Below are positions 7,604 through 16,954 of a stretch of 64,000 nt of DNA, one piece after another. Every line of letters begins with the position of its first letter. The first letter of the stretch is position 1. Below the pieces are notes generated by a model. That model had not been told where the DNA came from. It worked only from the letters and a program-made list of their open reading frames with translations, and did not search any database. The position numbers and the translations under genes were made by a program. Source of the DNA: Streptomyces venezuelae (GTDB lineage Bacteria; Actinomycetota; Actinomycetes; Streptomycetales; Streptomycetaceae); contig NZ_CP029192.1 in NCBI RefSeq assembly GCF_008642315.1, positions 8,804,001-8,868,000 of the forward strand, given 5' to 3'.

Positions 7604-10600
7604 ATGGGTTTCGACATCATCCCCGGCGACGCCGAGTTCGAAATTGACGCCGGGGACCTCAACCCGCTGCACTGGGTCAACAAGGCCAACCACGCCTTCG
7701 GCAGCACCCTCGCCAGCAATCTTGAGTTCCTCGGCATCACCGACCCCGCCGTCGACCCGGACGGCATCCGGGAGATAGCCAAGCAGTGGCGGGCCCTGGC
7801 CAAGGGCCTGGACGCTGCCGCCCGCGACGCCGAGACGGCCCTCAAGGATTTGGGATGGGAGGGCAAGGCCGCAAAGGCCCTCCACAAGCGGGCCAAGACC
7901 GCCCGCACGCAGGCCACCGACATGGCCGACTCCCTGCGTACGGGCGCCAAGGCACTGGACGACTTCGCCGACGAGGCACACGACCTGCTGACCGAGATCG
8001 GCGTGCTTCTCGCGGAGATCGCCGAGTTCGAGATCGCTAGCCTCGCACTTTCGGTGCTGACCGGCGGCCTGTCCGTGATCGCTGGGAACCTTGCGGCCGG
8101 CGCGCGGGCCGTGAAGGTCGTGGCGTTGATCGGCCGGATCGAGAAGTCCGGGAGCCGTATGGCCCGGGTCATCCGCACCGTTGTGGAGGCGATCCGTGGC
8201 CTGGAGCGGGCGCTGAAGGCCCTCGGTGAGATTAAGACGATCGCCAAGGCAGGCAAGATGGCGGGCGAGGGCATGAAGTTCGCCGCCTTCGACGCCGCCC
8301 TGCGCGACCCTGGCGTATTCAAGGACCCGGGCAAGCTGGCGGAGACGCTGGCCCTGGGGGCCGCTTTCGGCGTCGGCGCGGGAGGTCTGGGCAAGCTCCT
8401 CGGCAAGGGTCTGGGTAAACTCAAACCCAGCGAACTCGCGAAGCTGGGCCAGAAGTTGGGGGTGGACGGCTCCGGCCTGTCCAGACTCAAGCTACGCCCC
8501 TCGGAGTGGGAGAAACTACCCGCCTCCATCCGGTCCATGTTCAAGAAGTGCGACCGCGACCCGATCGATGTCGCTACCGGCGACATGCTGCTGCCTCAGG
8601 CCGACGTCGAATTGCCCGGCACCCTTTCCCTGGTGCTGGAGCGGACCCACCTGTCGTCGTACCGGTGGGGTGGCTGGTTCGGCCCCACCTGGGCCTCCAC
8701 CCTCGACCAGCGCCTCCAAGCTGATGACGACTGCATCGTCTACGCGGCAGCCGACGGCGCACGGCTGATTTATCCGAACCCTGCCCCTGATACCGCCGAC
8801 CCCGTCTATCCAGAGCTTGGACCGCGAATACCCCTGGCCTGGGACAGCGAAGTCGACGGCGCACTGCGCATCACCGACCCGGACACGGGGCTGGCCTACA
8901 CCTTCCACAGCCCACGGCCCACCGACGACAGCGATGCTGTCGACTTGCCCTTGCAGTCCATCCAGGACCGCAACGGCCAGCGCATCACCCTTCACTACGC
9001 GGACGACGGTACGCCCGTGGAAGTCGCCCACTCCGGCGGCTACCGCATCGCGCTCGACCGCCACCGCGACCTGCCCCGCATCTGCGCCCTGCGCCTGCTG
9101 GACCCCGAGCGGCCGGACAGCCTCGGCACGGTCCTTGTATCCTACGGCTACAGCGAGGACGGGCACCTCACCGAGGTCACCAACTCCTCCGGCCTGCCGC
9201 TTCGCTTTACCTACGATTCCGAGGGCCGTATCACCTCGTGGACCGACCGCAACGACACCGCGTACCACTACACCTACGACGAGCATGGCCGAGCCGTTCA
9301 CACTGAGGGCAGTGCCGACTTTCTCTCCGGCAAACTCACCTACGACGACGCCACCCGTACCACCATTGTCACCAACTCTCTCGGGCACACCACTCGTTAT
9401 GAGCACAATGAGGCTCTGCGGCTGGTCAGGGAGACGGATCCGCTGGGCCACACCACCGTCCAGGAGTGGGATGCCGAGCAACGGCTGATCGCCGTTACCG
9501 ATGCCCTTGGGCACACCACGCGCTACGCCCACGATGAGCAGGGCCGGGTCGTATCCGTGTGTCTTCCCGACGGCCGTGAAGCCGGCGCGGAGTACAACGA
9601 GCTCGGCTTGCCGACCACTGTCATCGAGCCGGACGGCTCCCAGTGGAGTCAGGAATACGACGAGCGGGGTAACCGCACTCGCCTGACCGACCCGGCAGGC
9701 GCCATCACCCGCTACACCCTGACCCCTGCCGGTCATCTCGCAGCCATCACTGATGCTTTGGGCAATACCGTCCGGGTGCGCTGCAACCCGGCGGGACTGC
9801 CCACCGAGGTCACCGATCCGCTCGGGGCCCGCACTGCCTATGAACGGGACCGGTTCGGACGCCCCGTAACCCTCACAGACCCCCTGGGGGAGGTGACCCG
9901 CCTGGACTGGACCGTGGAAGGCAGACTGTCGCGCCTCACCACCCCAGACGGTGCCAGCGAATCATGGGAGTACGACGGCGAGGGCAACTGCATCACACAC
10001 ACGGACGCGGTGCGGGGAAATTCCAACTTCGAGTACACCCACTTCGACCTCCTCGCCGCACGCACCGGCCCAGACGGAGTCCGCCACACCTTCACCCACG
10101 ACACCGAACTCCGCCTGATCCAGGTCACGAACCCGCACGGCGCGACCTGGAGCTATGCCTATGATCCTGCGGGCCGTCTCGTCTCCGAGACGGACTTCGA
10201 CGACCGCACACTCACCTACACCCACGACGCCGCGGGGCGGCTCACTTCCCGCACTACGGCAACCGGCCAGACGGTCCGCTACGAGCTCGACTCCATGGGC
10301 CGGACCTTGGCCAAGAACGCCGCTGGCACCGTGACCGCCTATTCCTACGATGCAGCAGGCCGCCTGACGCGGGCCTCCAGCCCCGAGGCAGTACTTGCCC
10401 TCCGCCACGACGCGGTCGGACGTCTGGTATCCGAGACGGTCAACGACCGCACCACCACCTACACCTACGACCTTCTAGGCCGCCCCGCATCGCGTACCAC
10501 CCCCACGGGCGCGACCAGCACCTACACCTACGACGCAAGCGGCAACCGCACCCAACTCAACACCTGCGGCCGCACCCTGACCTTCGAACACGACCAGACA

Positions 10601-12112
10601 GGCCGCGAGCTGGCCCGCCGCATCGGCAGCAGTCTCACCCTGACCAGTGCCTTCGACCTCCTGGGACGGTTGAGCAGCCAGACAGTCACCGATGCCCAAC
10701 GCACCTCAATCCAAAAGAGGGCCTACACCTACCGCGCTGACGGCGCTCTCATCGCACTCGATGACCAGCTCAACGGCTCCCGTCGGTTCGAGCTGGACAC
10801 CACTGGCCACGTCACCGCGGTCCAAGCCGCCAACTGGACCGAGAGCTACGCCTACGACGAGACGGGCAATCAGGCACACGCCTCATGGCCGGACACCCAC
10901 CCGGGCCATGAGGCCACCGGTTCGCGTGCCTACAGCGGTACACGCCTCACCCGCGCAGGCCGAGTCCGCTATGAACACGATGCGGCCGGACGCGTCACTC
11001 TGCGTCAACGGCACCGCCTGTCCCGCAAACCCGACACCTGGCGCTACACCTGGGACGCAGAAGACCGCTTGGCCCAGGTCGTCCTCCCCGACGGCACGCT
11101 GTGGCGCTACTCCTACGACCCCCTCGGACGCCGCACTGCAAAACAACATCTGACGGCCGGCGGCGAAACCATCCTGGAGCAGACCAACTTCACGTGGGAC
11201 GGGCCGTCCCTGTGTGAACAGACCACCCGTTCTCACGTCCACCCCAACCCGGTCACCCTCACATGGGATCACGACGGCCTGAGCCCGATCACTCAGTCCG
11301 AACGGGTCTCTGTCGCCGATGCCCCCCAAGACGAGATCGACTCACGCTTCTTCGCCATCGTCAGTGACCTCGTCGGCGCACCCTCCGAACTCATCGACGA
11401 AGAGGGAGCCGTCGCTTGGCGTGCCCGTAGCACCCTGTGGGGAAAGACCGCATGGGCTACGGGAAGCAGCGCCTACACGCCTCTGCGCTTCCCCGGCCAG
11501 TATTACGACGCGGAGACCGGCCTCCATTACAACTACTTTCGCTACTACGACCCCGAAACCGCCCGCTACCTCACCACTGACCCGCTTGGACTAGAGCCCG
11601 CACCAAACCCATCCTCCTATGTGGACAACCCGCACATAGCTGGAGACCCACTGGGGCTTTCTCCGTGCATGATCGGAGCCAGAAAGAGTTCCACGCAGCT
11701 CCGGAACACTCCGGGGGCGGTAACGGGAGGCAGCAGACTTCCGGATGTCAACGGCCGGTGGCTCAGAGGATCGGAAGGAAATGCCGGACGCATCCCGGGA
11801 CAAGTAGCAAGAGGACTGCAAGGGCGACAGTTCAAGACCTTCCACGACTTCCGATCGGCATTCTGGGAAGAAGTGTCCAAACATCCTGATATCGCCAAGC
11901 AATTCTCCAAGTCTGGGCAAACGGCAATGGCAGGCGGTAATTCCCCCTTCGTTCTCGCAGCCCAGGCGGAACCTGGCCAGTATCGATACGTCCTACACCA
12001 CCTGCAACCCATCCAGCGTGGCGGCGGCGTCTACGATCTTGATAACCTTGTCGTCATAACCCCGCGCTACCACAAGGAAATACTCGATCGCGGCTACCAT
12101 TTCGGTAAGTGA
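7604..12112 (+). CDS. RHS polymorphic toxin with colicin E/pyocin-type HNH DNase tip
   Basis: This 1502-residue protein starts at ATG 7604. The N-terminal helical region (about 50-135) holds a WEG triad at 85-87, typical of WXG/T7SS-type trafficking domains, followed by a hydrophobic segment (145-170). A DUF6531-like entry (CDRDPIDVATGDMLL, near 316) leads into many RHS/YD repeats (about 500-1290; units such as YAYDPAGRLVSETD). The core ends with YYDAETGLHYNYFRYYDPET and the DPLGL cleavage-type motif near 1350. The tip matches colicin E2/E9 DNases: KTFHDFRSAFWEEVSKHPDI, then His1465-His1466 and His1490 around GGGVYDLDNL, the HNH metal site. It should cut DNA of competitors. The immunity gene overlaps the stop region. 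Confidence 0.92.
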   Translation: MGFDIIPGDAEFEIDAGDLNPLHWVNKANHAFGSTLASNLEFLGITDPAVDPDGIREIAKQWRALAKGLDAAARDAETALKDLGWEGKAAKALHKRAKTARTQATDMADSLRTGAKALDDFADEAHDLLTEIGVLLAEIAEFEIASLALSVLTGGLSVIAGNLAAGARAVKVVALIGRIEKSGSRMARVIRTVVEAIRGLERALKALGEIKTIAKAGKMAGEGMKFAAFDAALRDPGVFKDPGKLAETLALGAAFGVGAGGLGKLLGKGLGKLKPSELAKLGQKLGVDGSGLSRLKLRPSEWEKLPASIRSMFKKCDRDPIDVATGDMLLPQADVELPGTLSLVLERTHLSSYRWGGWFGPTWASTLDQRLQADDDCIVYAAADGARLIYPNPAPDTADPVYPELGPRIPLAWDSEVDGALRITDPDTGLAYTFHSPRPTDDSDAVDLPLQSIQDRNGQRITLHYADDGTPVEVAHSGGYRIALDRHRDLPRICALRLLDPERPDSLGTVLVSYGYSEDGHLTEVTNSSGLPLRFTYDSEGRITSWTDRNDTAYHYTYDEHGRAVHTEGSADFLSGKLTYDDATRTTIVTNSLGHTTRYEHNEALRLVRETDPLGHTTVQEWDAEQRLIAVTDALGHTTRYAHDEQGRVVSVCLPDGREAGAEYNELGLPTTVIEPDGSQWSQEYDERGNRTRLTDPAGAITRYTLTPAGHLAAITDALGNTVRVRCNPAGLPTEVTDPLGARTAYERDRFGRPVTLTDPLGEVTRLDWTVEGRLSRLTTPDGASESWEYDGEGNCITHTDAVRGNSNFEYTHFDLLAARTGPDGVRHTFTHDTELRLIQVTNPHGATWSYAYDPAGRLVSETDFDDRTLTYTHDAAGRLTSRTTATGQTVRYELDSMGRTLAKNAAGTVTAYSYDAAGRLTRASSPEAVLALRHDAVGRLVSETVNDRTTTYTYDLLGRPASRTTPTGATSTYTYDASGNRTQLNTCGRTLTFEHDQTGRELARRIGSSLTLTSAFDLLGRLSSQTVTDAQRTSIQKRAYTYRADGALIALDDQLNGSRRFELDTTGHVTAVQAANWTESYAYDETGNQAHASWPDTHPGHEATGSRAYSGTRLTRAGRVRYEHDAAGRVTLRQRHRLSRKPDTWRYTWDAEDRLAQVVLPDGTLWRYSYDPLGRRTAKQHLTAGGETILEQTNFTWDGPSLCEQTTRSHVHPNPVTLTWDHDGLSPITQSERVSVADAPQDEIDSRFFAIVSDLVGAPSELIDEEGAVAWRARSTLWGKTAWATGSSAYTPLRFPGQYYDAETGLHYNYFRYYDPETARYLTTDPLGLEPAPNPSSYVDNPHIAGDPLGLSPCMIGARKSSTQLRNTPGAVTGGSRLPDVNGRWLRGSEGNAGRIPGQVARGLQGRQFKTFHDFRSAFWEEVSKHPDIAKQFSKSGQTAMAGGNSPFVLAAQAEPGQYRYVLHHLQPIQRGGGVYDLDNLVVITPRYHKEILDRGYHFGK

Positions 12113-12138
12113 GAAATGCACCCGAGAGGATATACTCA

Positions 12139-12351
12139 ATGCCCCCCAAGACTCGCACAGAACTCGTCGAGATTGTGCAGAAGCTCATCGACGCAACTCT
12201 GCCGGAAACGGAAGGGGACGCACTGCTGGAAGAGTTGATGGCGAGTGTTCCGCACCCGCGCGTATCTGACTTGATCTTCTACCAGGAACCCCCACTGACC
12301 GCAGACCAAGTAGTCGACCAAGCACTGGCGTACCGCCCCATCGAACTGTAA
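12139..12351 (+). CDS. Colicin E/pyocin-type (Im9-like) immunity protein
   Basis: Start ATG 12139 was chosen for the GAGAGGA eight bases upstream; a GTG at 12109 would overlap the RHS stop. The product has 70 residues. It is acidic, helical and carries the hallmark of the Im2/Im7/Im9 family: HP at 39-40, SD at 43-44 and IFY at 46-48. In Im9 this segment, including two tyrosines, binds the DNase. It is 15 or so residues shorter than enterobacterial Im proteins. It directly follows the matching toxin tip, so it almost certainly protects the producer from the RHS DNase. Confidence 0.88.
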   Translation: MPPKTRTELVEIVQKLIDATLPETEGDALLEELMASVPHPRVSDLIFYQEPPLTADQVVDQALAYRPIEL

Positions 12352-12582
12352 TGCGCGTAACAGGGGGACTCACCTCTTCTATTCCGCTTCGCTACGTTCT
12401 CCGGAGATACGGACGGGTACGGGCTCGGTGTGCTCCTACCCGCATTGCAGGCACATGCCCCGATAGATGGGCGGCGCAGCGTTGGCGTAGAAGGCGGCCG
12501 TGAAGGGCTGCCCCCGACCGGACATGCCGGTGTCCGGCAAGCCGCTGTCATGGTGACCGGGTTCGGGTCGTCCACGGGTCGT

Positions 12583-13448
12583 TTAGTCCTCTCCAATGAT
12601 CATCCAGTGCACGATGGTTGGGGTGGTGTTGGTGCGGTGCACCCAGATGGTCAGCCCGCTCGATAAAACGGCTGTGACGCCGACGCCCACGACGGTCTTG
12701 CCCGGCACGGAGGCGACGGGGGTGACGAACGCGCGGAAGTTCTTCCCCCTTGATGTTCCCGCCGCTCAAGGTGACGGATGTGGGCTTGTTGGCCACCGGA
12801 GTAATGGTCGCCGTTCCAATCGAGACGTTGTCCGACCGCAGCACGCCGGCCGCCCGGATCGATGCCGCGGACATGGTCACGGGCCCCTGCCCCAGTGACA
12901 GGCTGCCACCATCCTGCCCAGACCCCAGCTGCGCGGAGTTCTTCCCGAGGAACAGGCGCCCGCCAAAGGGCTTGGCTCCCGTTCACAGTGATGCGCTCCG
13001 CGGTGAAGAAGTCGTTGCCGAAGAACGTCCGCCACCGGTAGACGTCCGCGTCGGTGAACGTCCCCGAATTGATCCCGATGTTCGCGTCCGAAGGGCTGGA
13101 GCCACTGACGTGGATGTAGGCCTGGTTCGAACCGTCGACGGACGCCCAATAGATGTACGGATAGACGTCGTTGGGCTCCATGCCGATCGCCGACCCGTTC
13201 GCGCCGATCGCCCGCAGCCAGGCCGCATTCAGGACGATGCGCGGCCCCTCGGCGGCGGTCTGCACCGTGGCACCGGTGATGATCTTGCCGTTGATCGCGT
13301 CCGCGTCCAGCAGGTCCGCAGTGATCGCCCTAGCAGCGACATGATCGCGCCGCACAACCCCTTGCCCCAGGTCCTCGGACGTGGCCCGGCGCGATGTGGC
13401 CTCCACCGCCTCGGACGGCGGCCCGGGAGTGCCGGAGGTGTTCACCAT
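12583..13448 (-). pseudogene. Phage minor tail/structural protein, C-terminal relic
   Basis: On the minus strand the sequence AITADLLDADAINGKIITGA, then a region with AIGMEPNDVYPYIYWASVDG, TFTDADVYRWRTFFGN and SVTLSGGNIKG resembles the C-terminal part of actinophage tail proteins that begin 'ITADLL...INGK'. The frame breaks near 12960 and 12750; in the correct final frame it ends TPTIVHWMIIGED before a TAA at 12583. No other phage genes surround it, so this is a single decayed prophage gene. Confidence 0.6.
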
Positions 13449-13504
13449 GACCTGCTGGCGGCGCCGGCCTCGTTCCAGGCGGCCAGGCGCCGCCAGCAGG
13501 TCAT
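13447..13504. repeat. 19-bp perfect inverted repeat
   Basis: Arms 13447-13465 and 13486-13504 (left arm begins ATGACCTGCTGG) are separated by 20 bases. The repeat sits exactly at the 5' edge of the phage-tail relic and could be a terminator or a recombination scar. Confidence 0.7.
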
Positions 13505-13627
13505 GCCCGAGCCGAAACCCAGCTGGGTGCGGTTCCTTTCGAGGGACAGTTGATCTGAAGTCGTCCTGATCAGTGTGTGCTGGTACTGGCTGCGAGGGCG
13601 TGTCCATTCGGCGTAGCGTCATGGTTC

Positions 13628-14083
13628 ATGGTGTCTTTGTTCGCGGTGTTGGGTCCGCCGTTGATCACGATCTTCCTCTTCGCCATGGGCGCGATCCCGT
13701 ATGCCTTGTGGGTGTCCAGGAGGAAGCCCTCCTGGCTGGCCCGCTGGGCTGTGATCGGCAGCGCGGCAGCGATCGCCGCCTACGGGGCTGGGGCCGTTTA
13801 CGGGCTCGCCTTCACGAACCCACTCGACGTGTGCGCGGACAAGACCGGTGGTGGCGTGTACATGGACGCGGGACGGGACTACACGCTGACATCAGTCGAC
13901 GTGAAGAGTTTCCCGCCGTCTATCAGTTGTCACTGGAGCAGTGGCCGCAGCACTGAAGTGGTGTGGTTCTGGACGTCCCCTCTGCTCTATGCGGGGCTGG
14001 CCTGCGCCGTTGTCTGCTCCGTCGGGCTCTTTGTCAACCGCAGCAAGGGCCGAAACGCACGAGCGCCCTACGAGACGGTCTGA
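13628..14083 (+). CDS. Small integral membrane protein
   Basis: A 151-residue protein if translation starts at ATG 13628; an in-frame start at 13577 would add 17 residues without a hydrophobic lead. Three membrane spans are visible: LFAVLGPPLITIFLFAMGAI (about 4-24), WAVIGSAAAIAAYGAGAVYG (37-57) and SPLLYAGLACAVVCSVGLFV (118-138). A loop of about 60 residues with two cysteines lies between spans 2 and 3. No family is recognised. It resembles in size and plan the protein at 17149-17556, but not in sequence. Confidence 0.65.
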   Translation: MVSLFAVLGPPLITIFLFAMGAIPYALWVSRRKPSWLARWAVIGSAAAIAAYGAGAVYGLAFTNPLDVCADKTGGGVYMDAGRDYTLTSVDVKSFPPSISCHWSSGRSTEVVWFWTSPLLYAGLACAVVCSVGLFVNRSKGRNARAPYETV

Positions 14084-14157
14084 GCTGGGAAGACGCTGAT
14101 TGGCGTGTGGTCGGCACCGTCGTACTTCTACCGTGGCGGGATGGAGGTGGGGCGCCC

Positions 14158-14946
14158 ATGGTGTCTTTGCCGGAAGAGCTTCAGGCTCGAGAGGCCGCAG
14201 CTCGGCGGCGTGTGGAGGAACTCCAAGCCGAGACAGCCGAGTTGGCCATCCGGCTGGAGGAGGCTCGGGAGGATCTTTCGCGGCTCGAGATCACGCGGGA
14301 GACCGTCGCGCAGGTGCTGGCGGAGTTGTCGGCCGCAGAGACCGAACCGCACGATGCGACGGGGAGGGTGCCGGAGGCGAACGAATCGGCGACTCCCCAT
14401 GGCGTCGGGGTGATGATGGTGCCGCCGTGGCGGGAGGGCCTGGTCGTGGCGGTATTGCCGGACGTGTACCGGGACATCGTGGAGATCATCGCTGACGCGC
14501 CCGGACCGTTGCAGGCCAAGCAGGTCGTGCCGCGGACCGGTCTGCCGACGACGACCGGGAAGATCGAGGGGACCCGGGGAAAGCTGAAGCGTCTGGTGGA
14601 GCGGGGCTGGCTGGACGAAGACGCGCCGGGACAGTTCACCCTCGCTCACCAAGGCCCGGGCGGGACCGTGTCAACTCCCAGTGACCAAGAGGCTCGTCTC
14701 CGAAGATTCGTAGGTACCAACCAGAACGAATCACTCCCGAAGAAGAGCCCTCGATGGAACCGTACGACGCCTTACCTGAGCTTGATCCGTACTCCGCCTC
14801 CCGTGATGCCTTCGAACGTGCTTCCCGTCGCCCGCCGCGACGCCGTCACCACCTGCGACCGCTACCTCACCGGCCACCTCGACCAACTCCACTACGACAC
14901 CGCCCTCGCGGCCGGCTGGCCGAGTGATCACATGCTCGGCCGATGA
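14158..14946 (+). CDS. Coiled-coil plus winged-helix protein, C-terminus running into an IS relic
   Basis: Start ATG 14158. Residues 5-60 form an uninterrupted coiled coil (LQAREAAARRRVEELQAETA ...). After a variable linker, residues 85-165 (VVAVLPDVYRDIVEIIADAP ... KLKRLVERGWLDEDAPGQFT) read as a winged helix. This two-part layout is common in Streptomyces near transposases. The last 90 or so residues are translated from transposase DNA (RYLTGHLDQLHYDTALAAGW), so the natural C-terminus has been replaced. A DNA-binding accessory role is inferred, not shown. Confidence 0.6.
   Translation: MVSLPEELQAREAAARRRVEELQAETAELAIRLEEAREDLSRLEITRETVAQVLAELSAAETEPHDATGRVPEANESATPHGVGVMMVPPWREGLVVAVLPDVYRDIVEIIADAPGPLQAKQVVPRTGLPTTTGKIEGTRGKLKRLVERGWLDEDAPGQFTLAHQGPGGTVSTPSDQEARLRRFVGTNQNESLPKKSPRWNRTTPYLSLIRTPPPVMPSNVLPVARRDAVTTCDRYLTGHLDQLHYDTALAAGWPSDHMLGR
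14754..14930 (+). pseudogene. Internally deleted ISKra4-like transposase
   Basis: ATG 14754 opens MEPYDALPELDPYSASRDAF, the start typical of Streptomyces ISKra4-type transposases. Some 25 codons later another frame carries DRYLTGHLDQLHYDTALAAG, which normally lies near the C-terminus. Most of the gene has therefore been deleted, joining head to tail. Confidence 0.6.
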
Positions 14947-15166
14947 CACGCCCCGGGCGCTGGCCCCGGGCCCCTCCGTACGTGGGCGAGGAGGTCGGCG
15001 CCCCGCTCGGGGTCGCCTACGACGCGTCCGTAGGTCTCTCACATGCCCTGGGGGATGCGGAACTTGGTGCTGTAGGTGTGGTCCCTGCCGTGTCCGAGAC
15101 GGCGGCGCACAACCGAATCCTGCGTCCCGTGCTGAGCACGTGAAGGGCCGACGGTAGCGTGCTGGT

Positions 15167-15811
15167 ATGGATGGACATGCGGCACGCGAGCACAGCATTG
15201 AGTGGCGTCAGATAGATGACGCCTGGCAGCGTATTGAGTCCTGGCTTGAACGGAACGCTCCGGCGACATTCGCGAGCCTGTTGCCTGGCGCTTCCGAGGC
15301 GGAGCTCGACGAACTGCAGGAGTCTTTGGGCGTGCGTCTGCCCGTTGGGCTGAGGGCGTTGTGGAGTCGGCGGGCAGGTGTGGGTCCGGAGACGACGCCT
15401 TGGTTCATGCCCGAGGAGTGTGTGCTGATGTCGTTTTCCGTCGTCCGCCGCGTCTACCAGCGACAGATGTTTCTGCGTCAGCAGGATCTAGAGGACCAGC
15501 AGAGGACGGGTAGCACGGAAGAGATCACGGTGTGGCGTCCCTCCTGGGTCCCCTTTGCCGCGATGGATGCAGATGCTCTGACCGGTCTGTGCGTGGACGC
15601 TGAGACCGGCAGGATCTGGTACTGGTGTGAGTATGCGGAGCGCAGGGTCCAGTTCGAGTCGCTGACGGACTACTTGGAGGAGATGGCTGACGCCCTGGAG
15701 AATCCGGAGCTCGCAAAAGAGGCGCGGGTCGGCCTGATGAACGGGTTCTTGGTGTGGGGTGTGCCGTTGAACGAGGCCGAGCGAGCGGCATGGGAGCCGT
15801 TGGGGAGTTGA
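15167..15811 (+). CDS. SMI1/KNR4-family protein
   Basis: This 214-residue protein starts at ATG 15167. The order of features fits the SMI1/KNR4 (SUKH) fold: WQRIESWLERNAPATFASLL, then LLPGASEAELDELQESLGVR LP in which the early acidic helix is followed by 'LP..LRALW..R.G', then WVPFAAMDADALTGLCVDAE for the central strands, and VQFESLTDYLEEMADALENP at the end. SUKH proteins are very often immunity proteins against contact-dependent or RHS toxins. No toxin gene lies immediately next to it, only NucA/NucB-like nuclease debris downstream, so it may be an orphan immunity gene. Confidence 0.8.
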   Translation: MDGHAAREHSIEWRQIDDAWQRIESWLERNAPATFASLLPGASEAELDELQESLGVRLPVGLRALWSRRAGVGPETTPWFMPEECVLMSFSVVRRVYQRQMFLRQQDLEDQQRTGSTEEITVWRPSWVPFAAMDADALTGLCVDAETGRIWYWCEYAERRVQFESLTDYLEEMADALENPELAKEARVGLMNGFLVWGVPLNEAERAAWEPLGS

Positions 15812-15856
15812 CGGTGTGGGGCGAGCGTGCGTACTCACCCCACACGTCACGAGGAT

Positions 15857-16600
15857 TTAGCTGATCTTCTTCCACGCGCAGGTGCTGCTGGTGGTGGTGC
15901 AGTGTTCGAAGCCAGGGTTACTGAGGTAGAAGGCGTCGTTGTCGAGCATGCGCCAGGCGGGGGCCGGGAATTTGTGGAAGGCCCCCCTTACTTCTCGGTG
16001 TTGGAGGGGCCGTTCTTGTCCTCGCGTGTGTCGGAGAAAAGGCCAAAGGAGTTCCCCGAGGGGTTGGCATAGAGCTGCGCGCACTTGTCTCCGGAGGAGA
16101 CCTGGTACTTGTTGCCGGCGTCGGGGTAGCCGCCGCTTTCGTGGGTTGAGGCCATGGCGAACTCATCGTAGGACGGGTCCCCCATGAGGCGTCAGTGGGG
16201 TGTTTCGGCCATGAGGTTGGGCAGACTATGTTTCGGCTGTCTTTAGCAGTCCACGGTTTGCCGCTTGGGGTGGTTTTGGTGGTGTCGGGGCCGAGGTAGT
16301 GCATGGGTGCGTCGCCGGTACCGGGCTTTCCGATCATGCGTTGCTGCATGAACCAGTAGTAGGCGCCGGCTGCCGGGTACTTGTTGGTGTCCGTTGTGTA
16401 GGTCGGGATGTAGTACGGAAGGACACACCCGGGGGTGGGGCTACCCGTGCTGAGATCGTCGCAGCAAACCTTGAGTTCTTTGCCGCTGGTGCCGAAGTTG
16501 GCGCGCGCGGCGAGGTCGAGATCGACGTCGACGGCGCCGACCATGTCCCAGGTCAGGCCGATGGTCTCCTTGCCGGTGCCTGTCCACTTCGTAGCTCGGG
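15857..16600 (-). pseudogene. NucA/NucB-type secreted nuclease, frameshifted relic
   Basis: In the minus direction one frame gives GAVDVDLDLAARANF, GCVLPYYIPTYTTDTNKYPA, MHYLGPDTTKTTPSGKPWTA and SRNIVCPTSWPKHP. After a shift near 16200 another gives YDEFAMASTHESGG and NSFGLFSDTREDKNGPSNTE; a third ends WRMLDNDAFYLSNPGFEHCT and stops at 15857. The D-E-F/Y-A-x-A-S-T-x-E-S-G-G block is the NucA/NucB DNase signature. Two frame changes make it inactive. The tip of a second, similar relic lies at 47870-48230. Confidence 0.6.
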
Positions 16601-16890
16601 CAAGAGGTAGCCGCTGTGCAGGTACAGCCACGTGGCGTCCCGCTCTTGCCACCACCGGATCGTCGAGTAGCCGACGACGCTCCCGTCGAACACCACCAGG
16701 ATCTGGTTCTTGGATGGCTCCTCCAGCTTGGCAGAGGCTTCGGCGATCTCGGCCGCTGTCGGGAGCCCTTCCACAACCGAACGGGCGTCGACTCGGTCGC
16801 GTTCGGCACACCCCAGCCGCACCGCGGCCATGGGGCCGTGGTCCTCGTCGCCGTGATACGGCCGGAAACTGAAGCCGGCCTGAAGGTCCT
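16600..16890 (-). pseudogene. GNAT acetyltransferase fragment
   Basis: The reading FSFRPYHGDEDHGPMAAVRL followed by KNQILVVFDGSVVGYSTIRW and TWLYLHSGYLLPELR is the N-terminal half of a GNAT fold (beta1 to beta4). It breaks off where the acetyl-CoA loop should begin, and nuclease relic sequence follows. Confidence 0.5.
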
Positions 16891-16954
16891 GTCCTGGTGC
16901 GCCATCCGAGATGACCGGATGATCTCCAACCTCAAGGCAGGCCCGCCACCCTAT

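Noticed and set aside
8516..9736. Long open frame antisense to the RHS gene
   Set aside because: High GC makes antisense frames open. The composition is skewed (Val/Gly/Asp-rich, no motifs), and the RHS repeats on the plus strand are unmistakable.
12583..13448. Intact prophage
   Set aside because: Only one decayed tail gene is present. No integrase, capsid, terminase or lysis genes flank it.
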